Below are positions 1 through 11,014 of a stretch of DNA of 64,000 nt, piece by piece; positions within the stretch are counted from its first letter, which is position 1, and every line of letters starts with the position of its first letter. Below the pieces are notes generated by a model that did not search any database, was not told the origin of the DNA, and saw nothing but the letters and a program-made list of their open reading frames with translations. The stretch comes from Phytophthora sp. 'mugwort'. Lineage: Eukaryota > Oomycota > Peronosporomycetes > Peronosporales > Peronosporaceae. Both the position numbers and the translations under genes were made by a program. The stretch spans positions 1,116,001 through 1,180,000 of the forward strand of contig JAUCEF010000005.1 in NCBI GenBank assembly GCA_033558025.1, written 5' to 3'.

Positions 1-1671
1 GAGGCATTCGCTCCTCCTTCCCAACAGGAACTTGCTCCGGTTCATCTCGCGGGGTTCCCAGTGCTCCGGATAGGTCTTGCGAGTGCGAAGGGCTAGGCAG
101 GCGAAGCTGCTGAGCACCGCCCGGCTCGCCACCTGCAGCGAGTTGCTGCTGCTCGGTGCTGCGTTGAATCCAATCCTTGAAATCCTCTTGGTTATTAAGC
201 TCCCTACCACTCTTTGACCGATGGTGGGACACCACGCACTTGCTACACACACGAATACTCGGTTGGTGGCGCGACAGCACCTGCTTACCTGTGTCATTGT
301 GCGTGAAGCTAATTGAGGGCACGCGGATCGTACTGCTGCACGCCCAGCAGATCACTTCACCGCATGTCCGGCAGTGGTGGCGTCGACGGAAGATCGGTGA
401 GAAGCGCTTATTACAAAGCACGCAGAAGCGGCGTTCTCTGTGTCGAAAACAAGGTGGGAAAAGATGCTCATTAAACCGAATTCATGCAACAAAGTCCTCT
501 GAGGACGTGGTGCAACGTACTTGTCTTTCACCCAAGCGGACGTCTTTACGACAGATATTTCTTGGAGCTCTGGAGGGTCCTCGAGCAAGTCCCGTAGGCC
601 GCGAGCAAGCTGCATGACCATTTCAACAGCAGGGTTACTGCGGAACAGGCTCACCATAGGTGGGGGCCGCTGGAACGCGATGGAAATCGTGACAAAGTCA
701 TCCTTATAGTCCGGCGAAGAGGTGCGTTCAAACTTGCAGATCAGTGCATCGAACTGCGAGCGCTCCAGGTTGTTACCCTGGATGTGTGGCATGCCGCCCA
801 CCTCCGCCAGCGATTCCTGGAACAAATAGCATGCCACAATGTCTCCGCCTGACGTCTCTATGCCAATATACTGTCAATAAATTACACGCACATACACAGC
901 GTCAGTGGATCACCTGGCTCGTCAAAGAGGCCAGCATTGCAAGTAACGGCTGAAATTTAGAAGAAATACAGCAAGCATCGCACGCGCCACGTCGTGTCGT
1001 CGGTTGCTGCAATGCGACTGACTACGCACCTCCAACACGTAGAAGTCGGAAGATTTACTAGCCAGTGAGCCCGACTTAATGGCCCACCACTTGATGGCGG
1101 CTTGCTTGTACATCTCGCGGGCGTCTCGTGGTGGGTTGGCGCTCGGGTAGACACCAGTACCGTTAAGATCTTCGAGCACCTCTGCATCAAGGAACATGTC
1201 GCCCAACACCTTGCGCATGAAGAGCTTGAACTTGTCCGACGTCTTGAGGTCGTAGATGGTCTTGAGCACGTTGGGAAACGCCGCGTTAGCGAACACGACG
1301 GCCTTGGCCGAGACTGACTCGGACCAGTCCGAGCTGGGCTTGTACACCCCAATGTCATTCTTGCAGTCGTGCACCTTCCAGAGCGCGTTGCTCGAGTCGG
1401 ACAGCAGGCCGAGGCACGAACGCGCGCGGTTCTCCGCGTATTTGTGCAAGCGAATTTTACGCTCGTACGAGAGTGACGGGCCCTGCGGTGGCGGGATATA
1501 CTCGTCGTCCTGCGAATTGGAGTTATCGGCCGAGTCGCTCCAGTCCGGCGCATTTGCTACTGCGGCTGCAGCGGCAGCGTGGGCATTTGCGTTCGCGTCC
1601 ATTGCGGCCTCGGGGACTGCAGTCGCTTTGGCTGCTGTCGCTGCTGGCGGCACCACGCCGCTCTGGTTCAT
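1..1671 (-). CDS. START-like + FYVE zinc-finger protein, 3' end cut by window edge
   Basis: Three exons, complement(<1..437, 521..870, 1030..1671), giving about 476 residues before the window edge. Introns are 83 and 159 nt with donors GTACGT and GTGCGT and acceptors CAG. The N-terminus is Ala-rich low complexity. Residues about 60-320 form a START-like lipid-binding region (FYVLEYIGIETSGGD across the first splice), and a FYVE finger starts near residue 334 (CVLCNKRFSPIFRRRHHC, then CRTCGEVICWAC). FYVE fingers bind phosphatidylinositol 3-phosphate on endosomes, so an endosomal lipid-sensing role is inferred. After the finger the chain is Gln/Ser/Pro-rich and still open at base 1. START+FYVE proteins form a large family in oomycetes. 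The splice map is inferred from frame continuity only. Confidence 0.85.
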
Positions 1672-2294
1672 CTTGCCGCCTGTGGGTTCTGTAGTGATGA
1701 TCTGTTGCTACTGACTAGCTTAATTGGCGTGTGACGAAGCCGCCGATGGACGATCAGACCAGATGGGATACTTCTTGCCGTCGGCTCGCGATCTCTCTCT
1801 TTCTCTCTCGTGGACTCGGTGTCTTGGTCTGCAATGAAGTCGAGCTCGCTGAAGGGAATGGGAGGTACTGAGTCCTGTGGGAATCCGAGAACACAATGAG
1901 AAATGCCCAGTGCTTTATGCCCAATGGCGCTCGCGGCGCTTACCCGGACGCAAATCGCCTTGTATTCCGTTCACTTTCCATGAACGTTTCCACGGGCAAA
2001 CGATGTACCACTATGTGGTACACCCAAATACATGTTGCCACACCAGTCGCCTCGTTTACTCGGGATTGGGCAAAATGTCAAATGCTAGTCGGCCAATCCG
2101 CAGTGTCATGTTCAGAGTCGACTAGCGAGACGCGTGATTATGCAAAATTATGCCCAATGGGCTCGTCGACAGGAACGCGCTCCACACTTACGCGCGCGGT
2201 GGCGACCAATCTGACCGAGCGGCGCGCTACAGCAAGTCGCAGCTCGCAACCCAAGCCACAATGCAAGTTGCAGTCCACCAAGAGAAGGAGACCA
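1672..2294. other. gene-free stretch between divergent START/FYVE and F-box genes
   Basis: Shared upstream region of two divergent genes. It contains a CT-rich tract (about 1791-1811, CTCTCTCTTTCTCTCTC) that could lie near the minus-strand gene's core promoter. The plus strand is open from 1896 and runs into the F-box exon, but that extension has no recognisable domain and lies upstream of a good initiator, so I treat it as non-coding or 5' UTR. Confidence 0.5.
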
Positions 2295-2310
2295 TCACTC
2301 TCTTTCTCTT
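2295..2310 (+). promoter_or_regulatory. oomycete initiator (Inr)-like element of the F-box gene
   Basis: TCACTCTCTTTCTCTT matches the oomycete initiator pattern TCAYTYY and lies 12 bp upstream of the ATG at 2322. It supports starting the F-box protein at 2322 rather than at the upstream in-frame ATG at 1896. Confidence 0.45.
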
Positions 2311-2321
2311 CTGCATTGAGA

Positions 2322-3390
2322 ATGGGCACCGCGCTGTCGCCTTCTCCCGCCGCGGCGGACCTCATGACGGACGACCTTGTGCACTATGTTGCAGGCTTCC
2401 TGTCGCCCGCCGACCTCTTGGCCGCAGTGTGCGTCACATACTTGCGCTCTGGCCCCGTCAATGACGACCCACTGACTGGTTTCTCCTTGTCTCGCTACCC
2501 CAGCCAAGTGAACACGTGGTGGGGCTCCGTGTGTGCCAGCGACGTCATTTGGCGCCGACTCTGCGTCACACGCTGGTTGCTGCCGCGCCCTGAGCGCCTC
2601 AAGCGCAGCACGGGCACTACGAGCTTCTTCGAGCTTTATCAATATTTGGATCGCGCACGGTACCTGCCGCGAGGCAAGTACACTACTAAGGTGAGGGATG
2701 AAGCTGCTGTAGCTGAGGAGAACAAGGGACTGATGGTCCGTGTAACGTTTGCAGCACCAGATCGTGTGGGGCCGCGGCCGAGATGAAGGCGCCGACGTCT
2801 GGATGACAGTGGCGCACAGCTCCAACTGCCAGGTACTCTCGACCGCCGGGATGTCGTACATCCAACTGCGAGTGGTGGTACAGAACCTGCGCCCACAGCC
2901 GCTGACCGTCGACCTACATGAACTTGAAGTGCGCATGAAAGGAGGAGGGGAGGGGGTGATCTTCGGCGTCCGACCGATCGCTAACCAACCAGTTTTTGAA
3001 GCTGCTCTTGCTGCAACAATCAAACAGCTGGCACCGGTTGTGCTTGCGGTGAACGGGGTCGACGTGCTCCCGTCGCTTACGAATCAGCAGATTGAGCTGA
3101 AGATGTTTGACTTTGCCGTGCTGGCGGTCAATGTCTTATGCAATGGCTGCGAGTTCGAGCCCGAGTTTCTCGAGTCGTGCAGTGCATTGTGGGTACCGAT
3201 TCGCCGCATGGGTAGATGCACGTCGCTAAGCACCTGTCGCTGCGGGTTAATTCCGGACAGCTATCACCGTGGCATCATCCGCGTGCCTGTAGTAGACGAA
3301 TCCATGATCTGGCGGCACTACGACCTGGTGTCGAATCGATTTATGGTGCGCGTTTATTTCGATCCGCAGGCTCCGTGTGTCTGCCGGTAG
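2322..3390 (+). CDS. F-box-like protein
   Basis: Two exons, 2322..2690 and 2755..3390, with a 64-nt GTGAGG...GCAG intron, encode about 334 residues. Residues about 12-75 look like an F-box: MTDDLVHYVAGFLSPADLL, then DVIWRRLC and a Trp-rich end. F-box proteins link substrates to Skp1-Cullin ubiquitin ligases; that role is inferred from this motif alone. The remaining two thirds are beta-rich with no recognised substrate-binding repeat (no WD40, Kelch or LRR). The frame stays open far upstream (from 1896), but the composition there is unlike protein and an initiator lies at 2295, so the start at 2322 is preferred. Confidence 0.65.
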
Positions 3391-3804
3391 TTTTGTTTTC
3401 GGCTGTAATGTGCTGATTTTTGTTGTGATGGCGTGTATGCAGGTGTTGGATACTCGATCAATCGAAGACGTCGACCAGTTCAGTAATTTATTAGGCTCGC
3501 CTAGCAGTCATTTCTCCAAACGGAAGCGTAGCATCTCGTAACGAGGTAAAGCCCAGAAGTGAAAGGAGAAGGCAAGTGATGCGTGAACAACAATGACAGA
3601 ATAGTGAGCAAAAATGACAGAGTAGTGAAAGTATTGCAGCAAACGACTAATGGAGGGTAAACGACTAACGACTTATCAAATCTTTCGTCCATAATTGAGT
3701 GCGATCCAACCTTTCAAGACCTGGTGCCTCTTCAAGCCATTTTAAGAGCTGGCTGAATTGCAAGCTCCAGCCTGCTGGTCTGATACTGTTAGCTAACCTG
3801 AAAG
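3391..3804. other. gene-free stretch before BBS1
   Basis: No supported gene. It holds a short imperfect tandem repeat (3592-3628) and a repeated TAAACGACTAA-like word near 3643-3668. It serves as 3' flank of the F-box gene and promoter region of BBS1. No convincing initiator was seen. Confidence 0.5.
3592..3628. repeat. short imperfect tandem repeat (2 x 16 bp)
   Basis: AATGACAGAATAGTGA at 3592-3607 and AATGACAGAGTAGTGA at 3613-3628 differ at one position and are separated by 5 bp. No function is evident. Confidence 0.7.
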
Positions 3805-6228
3805 ATGTCCGCAGCAGAAGACACTGAGAAGGACGTAGCGCCCGTGGCCAATGCTTCGGATAAGAAGGTAGCGAAGGGCCCGTGGCTTTCGGCATACCAC
3901 AACTCTGTCGCCGGCATCAAAGCTGGTTCTAGTTGTATGCAGTTGGTGGACGTTTACGGTGATGGGGACGCGAAGCTCGTCGTTGCAGATGGAGACCAAC
4001 GGCTTAAGATGTACAAAGGTGCTGGTTGATAAGCCCTCGTTACTACTTCACCTCAGATCTCACGGTACTTTATACTACTTTTGTCAGGCTCGTCACTGCA
4101 TGGGGAGCAAGCTGTTCTCGGAGTGCCATCAGCTTTGAGCTACTTCTACTCAGGTACGTTCTCTGAAAACTACAGTGAATAGGACCCCAAAGACTGCAGA
4201 AACTCTCAACCCAACTACTGCGGCGGGATTTGTTTCGAACACGCAGATAACAATCGACCACGGATTCCAGCAATTGCAGTCGCATCGGGTCCATACATCT
4301 TCATTTATCGCAACTTTCGTCCCCATTATAAGTTCACCGTGCCGTCTATCGAGATCGACGCCCAAGAAACAAAACTGTGGGAGGCGCTGGTGAAGTGCAC
4401 GATTGAGGTTCCTGAAGCATTGACGCAACTTTCTACCATGCGGTAAGCAAACGCTTAGACAATATCGCCGTATTCCAGCACTAAGAAATGCTTTAGTGGG
4501 CTAGGCATTCGTTTATCGGAGCGTTCGCGAGGTTTGCTGGCGATTGACAACATTGAAGAGCAGGCCGAATACGTGTCGAGATTTATGGACGATCCACTTG
4601 TCGAGCGTTCTTGCGTGACCTGCATGACGTCTGTCAACAAGAATATGGACGATAAGGATGCAGTTAGCTGGTTCGTCTTCCACAGTGCATCATTCTTGGG
4701 AGAGCTTTAACTTAACTTGTCCTTGTATTTGTATTAATGACCAGTCTTGTCGTCGCAACTGAGGGTTGCATGGTGTACGTCTTGGATCCTCAGGGTACGT
4801 CCCTTGTCCAGCAGATCAAAGTTCCTGGTGTCCCCGTGGAAATTGTAGCTGTCGGACTTCTGGATGTCGAATGTCGCCTCGTGATCACGACACGTAACGG
4901 CTCTGTGTACATGATCAAGAATGGAGAGCTATTAAAGTCAGTGATTGAGCTGGAATCTCCTGCGTGTGGCCTCGTGCAGCTAGAGAAAAGCATCGTGATT
5001 GCATCAATGAGCCGAAAGCTCACGTCATATCACCTAAAGGGCAAGAAAAACTGGAGTTTAACCATGAGCGACGATATTGTGGCTCTCGAGGCTTTCAGTC
5101 TTCGTCGAACAAAAGATACGCGAGGGGTTCTCGTGGCATTGCGCAATGGCGAAGTGACATTGTACAACGAGAAGGTTAAGGTGTGCACTCTGAGCACGGA
5201 GGCGGTTCTTACAGGGATGCGGTTCGGGCAATACGGACGCGAAGAAGCCTCGCTCGTACTTGTTCAAAAGAGTGGTGCGCTATCGCTGAAGATCCTGAAA
5301 CGCACAGCCAGTTTGGAGGCGATCTCAGAGGCGGCAGGGCCTCCACCGGAGCAAGGTACGACTCAGCAGTGGAAGGTAAAGGACCTTCAAGCTTACGAGT
5401 TTATCCTGTTACGAAACCTGTAGACGTTCCACTGAATATCCCAAAGAAAACGACCCTGTACGTCGAACAGACCCAACGCGAGCGAGATCATGCCACTGAA
5501 ATGCATCGCCATTTCCAGCGAGATTTATGCAAGTTGCGCTTGACTACTGCTCGTGCTTACGTTAAGATCATCAAAGACGGACAGGTTGGTTTTGTTTTAT
5601 ACATAACTAGACCCGACGGGATGCTTAATAGTTGCAATGGTGTAGGGACCGGTGTCGTACTCGGCGGGTGCAGCAATTCGTTTGAACGCACAGGTGCAGG
5701 GAATCGGCCCATTCTTTCGAATCAAGCTCAATGTCCAGGTATGTCTACATCTAGTTATTCTACCTTAGATAATAAGCCATCTGGACAAAACTAAATAATT
5801 TTATTAATTCAGAATGCCGGCACGAAAGCTGTGACGGATATCACCGTCGCCTTTCATTACGATCACGAGCTGTACCGTGTCGAGCAGAGCCTGCTGCTGA
5901 TCCCGCTCGCGATTCCCGTGAGTTGGGAGTTCTTGTCTCGCTTTTAGCTGTTCGATGTTTACATGTTGTTATATTCTACACGTGTTCTGTCCCAGAACGT
6001 GCAATACCAGTACGCAGTAGATGTGGAGAGTATCTCGGAGCTCGGGGCGGCAGACAATGTGTCCATCTTCGTGTGCGGCAAAGAGAGGTACGCGGGTATA
6101 TACCCTAAAATCCGAAGACGCATCAGTCGCTAACGTGGAATTTTGCTAACGTTTGATTATCATGCTGTAGCTGCGTCCCACTGGTTTCCGCAGTGGTGAG
6201 CATGCCGCTAAGCGAGCCCGAGGTGTAG
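3805..6228 (+). CDS. BBS1: BBS1, BBSome subunit
   Basis: Ten exons: 3805..4018, 4088..4153, 4247..4442, 4497..4670, 4745..5355, 5424..5584, 5646..5738, 5813..5917, 5996..6087, 6171..6228. They sum to 1770 nt, 589 residues plus stop, close to the usual BBS1 length of about 590. Every junction keeps the frame and joins family-typical sequence: ASGPYIFIYRNFRPHYKF, DAVSCLVVATEG, FGQYGREEASLVLVQKSG, LKILKRTASLEA, a PPPEQ-D-VPLNIPKKTTLYVEQT join, then MHRHFQRDLCKLRL. The N-terminal half is the BBS1 beta-propeller; the rest is the coiled/appendage part. BBS1 binds Arl6-GTP and cargo within the BBSome, which traffics membrane proteins in cilia, here presumably of the zoospore. Introns are 53-93 nt; the exon density is notable for an oomycete. 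Confidence 0.95.
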
Positions 6229-7031
6229 GCAGTGCCTACTAGGCACGCAGGTGTTTGGCGTTTCGAATACAAAAGTATTTTTTTTGTTTTTCAATTAACC
6301 ACAGGCTCTGGCCACACGTAGGACACCACTCAAAGGCTTTGAGTCAAATGTGCGTTATACCGGTACCTCAACGTCATTCTGGTTGCGCCCAGCCACTATC
6401 CAGTTGTACAGCATAGGACAGCGACATTAGAAAGATCGGCGGGAGACCCCGTAATCAAGTGACAACGTAGGCAGCAGATGTTTGCTTCGATTAACGCGCA
6501 GGTAATAAGCGAGCGTGCAACTGCTTGCTTCCTAGGCCACCTGAGCTGTCCACTTGGCGCTGCTCCATGGTAGGCGAGTGCATTGCACTGTGCAGGTCGA
6601 GCAAGGAGGACTACGGTTCACGTGTGTTCCTCGTTCGCCGAAGGTGTCTTCGTAATCATATCTCCATCATCAACATGGCAACAGGTTAATCTCCGGAGCC
6701 TCTAAGACTATATATTTAGATAAAAGAACATCATACTAATCGACTGTTATCTTCACTTTCACAATGATTACCCCATCCCTTGATAACGGTGGACATATAC
6801 AGATGTCAAAATGTTGATGCAGGCAGGTCATGCAATTCCTCCAGGATTTCCCCGACATATCGCACCTCACTCCACCTCCTTCACTGACATTCCGCCGGCA
6901 TCTCGGTCAACTCCCTCTCCGTCACAACTCAATCAACGAAGCATCCTTCACTATCAACCGACAGCATTCATCATCGCTCATCTTTATAGCTGACTAAGTC
7001 ATCAAGACAGCGACAAACAGATCACTCAGAC
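6229..7031. other. gene-free stretch upstream of the metallophosphatase
   Basis: About 800 bp without a supported gene. A 60-codon open frame at 6811-6993 is Pro/Ser/His-rich with no homology signal and is rejected. The last 200 bp are C/T- and CA-rich (TCACTCCACC, TTCACTATCAACC), as expected for an oomycete promoter/5' UTR. Confidence 0.5.
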
Positions 7032-9560
7032 ATGGCAGTTCACGCAATAGTGGAGGTACCGGCATCCCCTGCCACACAGACCGACTTCCACGCTCTACGG
7101 CCTCAGAACTCGACTCACTCTCTCGGTGACGCCATGGTCTCCCCGCAGTACGAGTCCGTGCAGGACAAGGGGCTCCGTTCCATCACCAACCGTCGTAAAG
7201 CACTCATTGCTGCGGTGCTGCTGTTTGCGATAGCGGCCGTGATCGCGGTGATCGTCATCCTGATCCAGTCGGACGACGACGACAGCTCTTCTTCATCTGG
7301 CGACGCTACGCTTACGACGAGTAGCTTGCTGGCATTGGGTCATGTTGCAGTGACCAACATGACCATGGTAAGCTCAACGTCAGACGACGATTCCAAGGAC
7401 AAGTGCGTCGAGCTCGAGTGGATCCCCACGGGTGTCGAATGGGTGGCTTCGTCCGGAAACACAATTTCCTATTTGTGTATACAACAGAGCGTGGAAACTA
7501 CAGCAGGTGACGAAAATGTTGGTGCAGTTGATCTCAACGCGGTGTCGGTGATGCGGCGAGTTGTGGTCATGTCGGACGCCGAGAACTGTCCGTCCAACAT
7601 GCAATTGATCGTGAATCCCAGCTCGAATTTGTTCGTGTGCGTCGAGTTCGTCTCTGCGAGTGCTGACTTCGCTACCCAACAGTACGTGGTGGACATCATG
7701 ACAACTGCCGAGTCTTTTTACAATCACGACACGCCGGGATGGATCACATGGCCAGTCGACCTCAAGATGGACTCGGATGCGTCTAGCGTGTATCTAAGCG
7801 CTCGTTACCCTGTTCGTCCTATTATCGCTTTACAAGTTCTTACTGACGTGAATACCGATACTATTTATTCCGCTTGTGACGCACTCGAGCCGCAAAGAGA
7901 ATGGGAAACCCCGGGCTTCATGCTCAAGTCGTCGGAAGGTGCGAATAGCAACAGCGACTCTAGTGATGTCGTCGTCTGTGTTCAACGCCCGCTTGCAAGC
8001 GCAACTGGTTCATTCTCTGTCTTGACGGACCTCAATGTGGTTCTCGCGACCGAATCCTGTCCAGAGACTGCAGAAAGTGCCAACAGCACGGAAATTACAA
8101 GTGATCAGATCAAGATGTGCGCTCAATGGGGACTTGTCGACTTCGGCTCCAGCAGTTCAAACGCGACGGCTTCAGTGTCCAGCGAGGCCTCTTCCTCATT
8201 TGTAGCAGAACTGGCGCTGTACGAAACGTCTCAGGACGAAGCTGCGGATGTCAGCATCTCGTCGACGGTTCCTGGTAACTGGGACGTCATTGGCAGTGAA
8301 GCCACGGGCAGCGTGCAGACATTCTTTTTGGCGAGAAAGTTTGTGCCCAACGTCTTGAACACGACATTAACTGGTTCAGATAGCAGCGACAATGAAGTTT
8401 CGTCTTCAGTGGAAGCAGTTGCATCGAGCTCGAGCGAGGAATTGTCCTTCAAAGTGCTCCAAATTGCAGACATGCATCTCACCGGGAACCCAGACTATCC
8501 TTGTTCATCTGGTCCGGACACAATCCGTGCTAGTCTTTTAGCCTCCGCTTCTGTTATCGCCGAACAGCTTCGGGAAGAAAGCAATTCGGCGAGTTCGGCA
8601 CGTGCTGGCGAAGACGATGACCCGATGTACAATGAGTGCCGCGAGGCACTTACAGTCGCGTTCCTCGACGAGCTTCTGGACATTGAGCAGCCTGACTTCG
8701 TAGTGTTCACGGGTGACAACGTCCAGACAGATTTGGATACTACCATGCACACTTTCGCTATGAACATCTTCATTGCACGTGTGGAGAGCCGTGGAATCCC
8801 CTGGTCTGCTGTGTTTGGCAACCATGACGCAGAAGGTGGATTAACGCGTGAAGAAATGCTCGAGTTAATGGTAGACGGGAAAAAATACTCGCATGTCAAG
8901 TACGGACCTCGTGACATTGGCGGCGTTGGCAACTACGAGGTCAACGTTGTAGCACCATCCAATGGTCCATGGGGTGAACAAGGCTCAACGGTATTCCGTA
9001 TGTACTTCCTGGACTCGCACGGTAGTATCGACACAGCGAGCTACCCTTTCGTTAACGATGATTCCGACTACGACTGGATTAAGGAGTCTCAGATTGAATT
9101 CTACCGAGACCTAGCGAAGACTCACGCGGCTGAAGAGACGAACAGCAACAACTCGTTGCAGAACAGTACCGTACCAGCAGTCATGTACTACCACATCCCT
9201 CTTCCCGAGTATGCGTTGGCCTCTCCGATGAACCGGATCGGCGACAAACACGAAGCTACAGCCAGCGCTGCAGTGAATAGCGGATTATTTTCCGCTCTTG
9301 TGGAAATGGGAGATGTCAAGGCCACATTTGTAGGGCATGACCACATCAACGAGTACTGTTACTTGCGTCAAGGAGTTCAGCTATGTTATGGCGGAGGAAT
9401 TGGGCTGGGTCGAGCCTATGGTGTCACGGACTTTGAACGACGAGCACGAGTACTCGAGTGGACCTTTAACGCCAACCAGACACGTACATTACAAAGCTGG
9501 AAACGATACTTGGATGACCCTACACAAATCCAATCGCTTGAGGTGCTCTACTCGGAATAG
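7032..9560 (+). CDS. membrane-anchored Dcr2-like metallophosphatase
   Basis: Single exon, 842 residues. A short basic cytosolic tail (TNRRKA) precedes one membrane segment (about residues 57-78), giving a type II protein with an acid/Ser-rich stalk and a long extracytosolic part. The calcineurin-like phosphoesterase core lies at about 475-840 and keeps all metal-binding blocks: D480-M-H482, G561-D562-N563, G596-N-H-D599, H721 (MYYHIPLPEY) and G768-H-D-H771. The arrangement resembles yeast Dcr2 and plant PAP28/29-type phosphatases. Between anchor and catalytic core are about 400 residues with Cys/Trp spacings that seem to recur but are not a family I recognise. Likely a secretory-pathway or surface phosphatase; substrate unknown. 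Confidence 0.88.
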   Translation: MAVHAIVEVPASPATQTDFHALRPQNSTHSLGDAMVSPQYESVQDKGLRSITNRRKALIAAVLLFAIAAVIAVIVILIQSDDDDSSSSSGDATLTTSSLLALGHVAVTNMTMVSSTSDDDSKDKCVELEWIPTGVEWVASSGNTISYLCIQQSVETTAGDENVGAVDLNAVSVMRRVVVMSDAENCPSNMQLIVNPSSNLFVCVEFVSASADFATQQYVVDIMTTAESFYNHDTPGWITWPVDLKMDSDASSVYLSARYPVRPIIALQVLTDVNTDTIYSACDALEPQREWETPGFMLKSSEGANSNSDSSDVVVCVQRPLASATGSFSVLTDLNVVLATESCPETAESANSTEITSDQIKMCAQWGLVDFGSSSSNATASVSSEASSSFVAELALYETSQDEAADVSISSTVPGNWDVIGSEATGSVQTFFLARKFVPNVLNTTLTGSDSSDNEVSSSVEAVASSSSEELSFKVLQIADMHLTGNPDYPCSSGPDTIRASLLASASVIAEQLREESNSASSARAGEDDDPMYNECREALTVAFLDELLDIEQPDFVVFTGDNVQTDLDTTMHTFAMNIFIARVESRGIPWSAVFGNHDAEGGLTREEMLELMVDGKKYSHVKYGPRDIGGVGNYEVNVVAPSNGPWGEQGSTVFRMYFLDSHGSIDTASYPFVNDDSDYDWIKESQIEFYRDLAKTHAAEETNSNNSLQNSTVPAVMYYHIPLPEYALASPMNRIGDKHEATASAAVNSGLFSALVEMGDVKATFVGHDHINEYCYLRQGVQLCYGGGIGLGRAYGVTDFERRARVLEWTFNANQTRTLQSWKRYLDDPTQIQSLEVLYSE

Positions 9561-9657
9561 GAAACCACTTCTTTGAATATTCTACAAGTAAAACACCATC
9601 GCATATAATATAACCGCTCTGTTCTCCGTCAGACTCCTCTTTAGCCAAAGTAAGCAA

Positions 9658-9670
9658 TTCATTCGTCAAA
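9658..9670 (+). promoter_or_regulatory. Inr-like element of the GH17 gene
   Basis: TTCATTCGTCAAA fits the oomycete initiator pattern (YTCAYTYY) and lies about 31 bp before the ATG at 9701. A TATA-like AT-rich run (CATATAATATAAC) is about 50 bp further upstream. Confidence 0.4.
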
Positions 9671-9700
9671 CTGCTGCAAAGTACTGAAGAACTTGGCAAA

Positions 9701-10879
9701 ATGCAGCTCTGGGGTCACCGTATTATGCTTCCTGTGGTGTCGATATTATTGTCGCTATTCTCAAGAACGTCTGCTTTAAACCTCGAAGGCTTCACGGGTC
9801 ATGAGCTGAGTCCATTCATCGACACGGCGCTCCCACCAGACCGCGTTGAATCATCGTCTCCCATTGTACAAGGTGCATGCTACTCCCCCTTTCACAATTC
9901 AGAGTATCCACTGAATGGAGGCAGCGCTGCGGGGCTCGGTTCGGCCATGGACACCGACTTCAGCATCATGAAAAACTACGTCATGATTGTACGCACCTAT
10001 TATTCCAGCTTCTACGGTTACCCGGTGGCGCCGTATGCTGCCAAACACGGCATCCAGCTTTATCTCGGCGTCTTCATGACGGATGAGGGCTGGTACGAGG
10101 ACCAAGTCAATGCTGCCATCGCTGCCGTGAAAACGTACCCCAATACAATCAAGGCGATCCTAGTTGGCAATGAAAACATTTACCCTGCCGGTCCTTACTC
10201 GGCTGCTGAAGTGTTACGTCGCATTACGGCTCTGCGGGCTCGCATTGTAAGTGAGACTGGACGTACAGTCAACATCGGCACGGTGCAGCGACACAACGAG
10301 TGGATGGACACTAATATTCGCGCTGCAATGCTCACACTTGCTGATGGTTGCGATATTCTTGGTGTGAATATCTACCCGTTCTTCGATGCCTCCTACACTG
10401 CGAGTGACCCGTTGGTGATGCTTAATGGCGCCTGGAACAGCATGTTGACTGTCTACCCGTCAGACAAAGTTCGTCTCACGGAAATTGGCTACCCTACTGC
10501 TGGGTCTCCACCTTCTTTCGCGCCGAACAACGTTCCGAGTGTCGCCAACTCCGTTTCTTTCTACAAGGCCTTCTTGAACTGGAGTCCTGTAAGTGGCGGC
10601 CAGGAAGTTTTCTGGTTCATGTTCTTTGATCGCCGACCCGATGACACCACTATGGGGCTCGAACTTGAAACGTATTTCGGCTTTTACACTTGGGGCAGAC
10701 AGGTCAAGTCGTCCAGTTTCCCGAATTTAGTGACAGCGACCACTGCACCGACGACGGCAGCACCAACGACAGTACCGACGAATGCGCCGACTACAGCAAC
10801 GACAACCACGACCACGACGAGGACCACCGCACCATCAGCTGGCAGCTCATGCCGCGTCCACAAGGTGTTCTCCACCTAA
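9701..10879 (+). CDS. secreted glycoside hydrolase family 17 (endo-1,3-beta-glucanase-like)
   Basis: Single exon, 392 residues, 140 bp downstream of the phosphatase on the same strand. An N-terminal signal peptide (about residues 1-25, hydrophobic core LPVVSILLSLFS, cut near TSA) precedes a GH17 barrel. The acid/base is E158 in VGNENIYPAG and the nucleophile E261 in LTEIGYPTAG; FWFMFFDRRPDD closes the active-site region. The C-terminus is a Thr/Pro-rich linker (about 345-380) ending abruptly with SSCRVHKVFST. Such linkers usually lead to a binding module or membrane anchor, so the tail may be shortened. GH17 enzymes cut or remodel beta-1,3-glucan, the main oomycete wall polymer, and are also secreted toward hosts. 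Confidence 0.92.
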   Translation: MQLWGHRIMLPVVSILLSLFSRTSALNLEGFTGHELSPFIDTALPPDRVESSSPIVQGACYSPFHNSEYPLNGGSAAGLGSAMDTDFSIMKNYVMIVRTYYSSFYGYPVAPYAAKHGIQLYLGVFMTDEGWYEDQVNAAIAAVKTYPNTIKAILVGNENIYPAGPYSAAEVLRRITALRARIVSETGRTVNIGTVQRHNEWMDTNIRAAMLTLADGCDILGVNIYPFFDASYTASDPLVMLNGAWNSMLTVYPSDKVRLTEIGYPTAGSPPSFAPNNVPSVANSVSFYKAFLNWSPVSGGQEVFWFMFFDRRPDDTTMGLELETYFGFYTWGRQVKSSSFPNLVTATTAPTTAAPTTVPTNAPTTATTTTTTTRTTAPSAGSSCRVHKVFST

Positions 10880-11014
10880 GTGCACAAGCAACTTACCAGA
10901 ACCTCCAGCTTTAAACGATCACCCAACCACCTCGAAACACGAAATAGCTCAAAACAACTTCACCAAAAATGCATTCCTTACGTTGCCAATACTGAGCGTT
11001 CATTCTTCCGTTAT

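Noticed and set aside
957..1553. 198-codon Arg/Thr/Ser-rich frame on the minus strand
   Set aside because: It overlaps exon 1 of the START/FYVE gene in another frame; composition is a GC-rich shadow.
1896..2321. N-terminal extension of the F-box protein
   Set aside because: In frame but no domain, odd composition, and an initiator lies at 2295.
6811..6993. 60-codon plus-strand frame in the intergenic DNA
   Set aside because: Pro/Ser/His-rich with no signal peptide, RXLR or other motif; fits promoter or 5' UTR composition.
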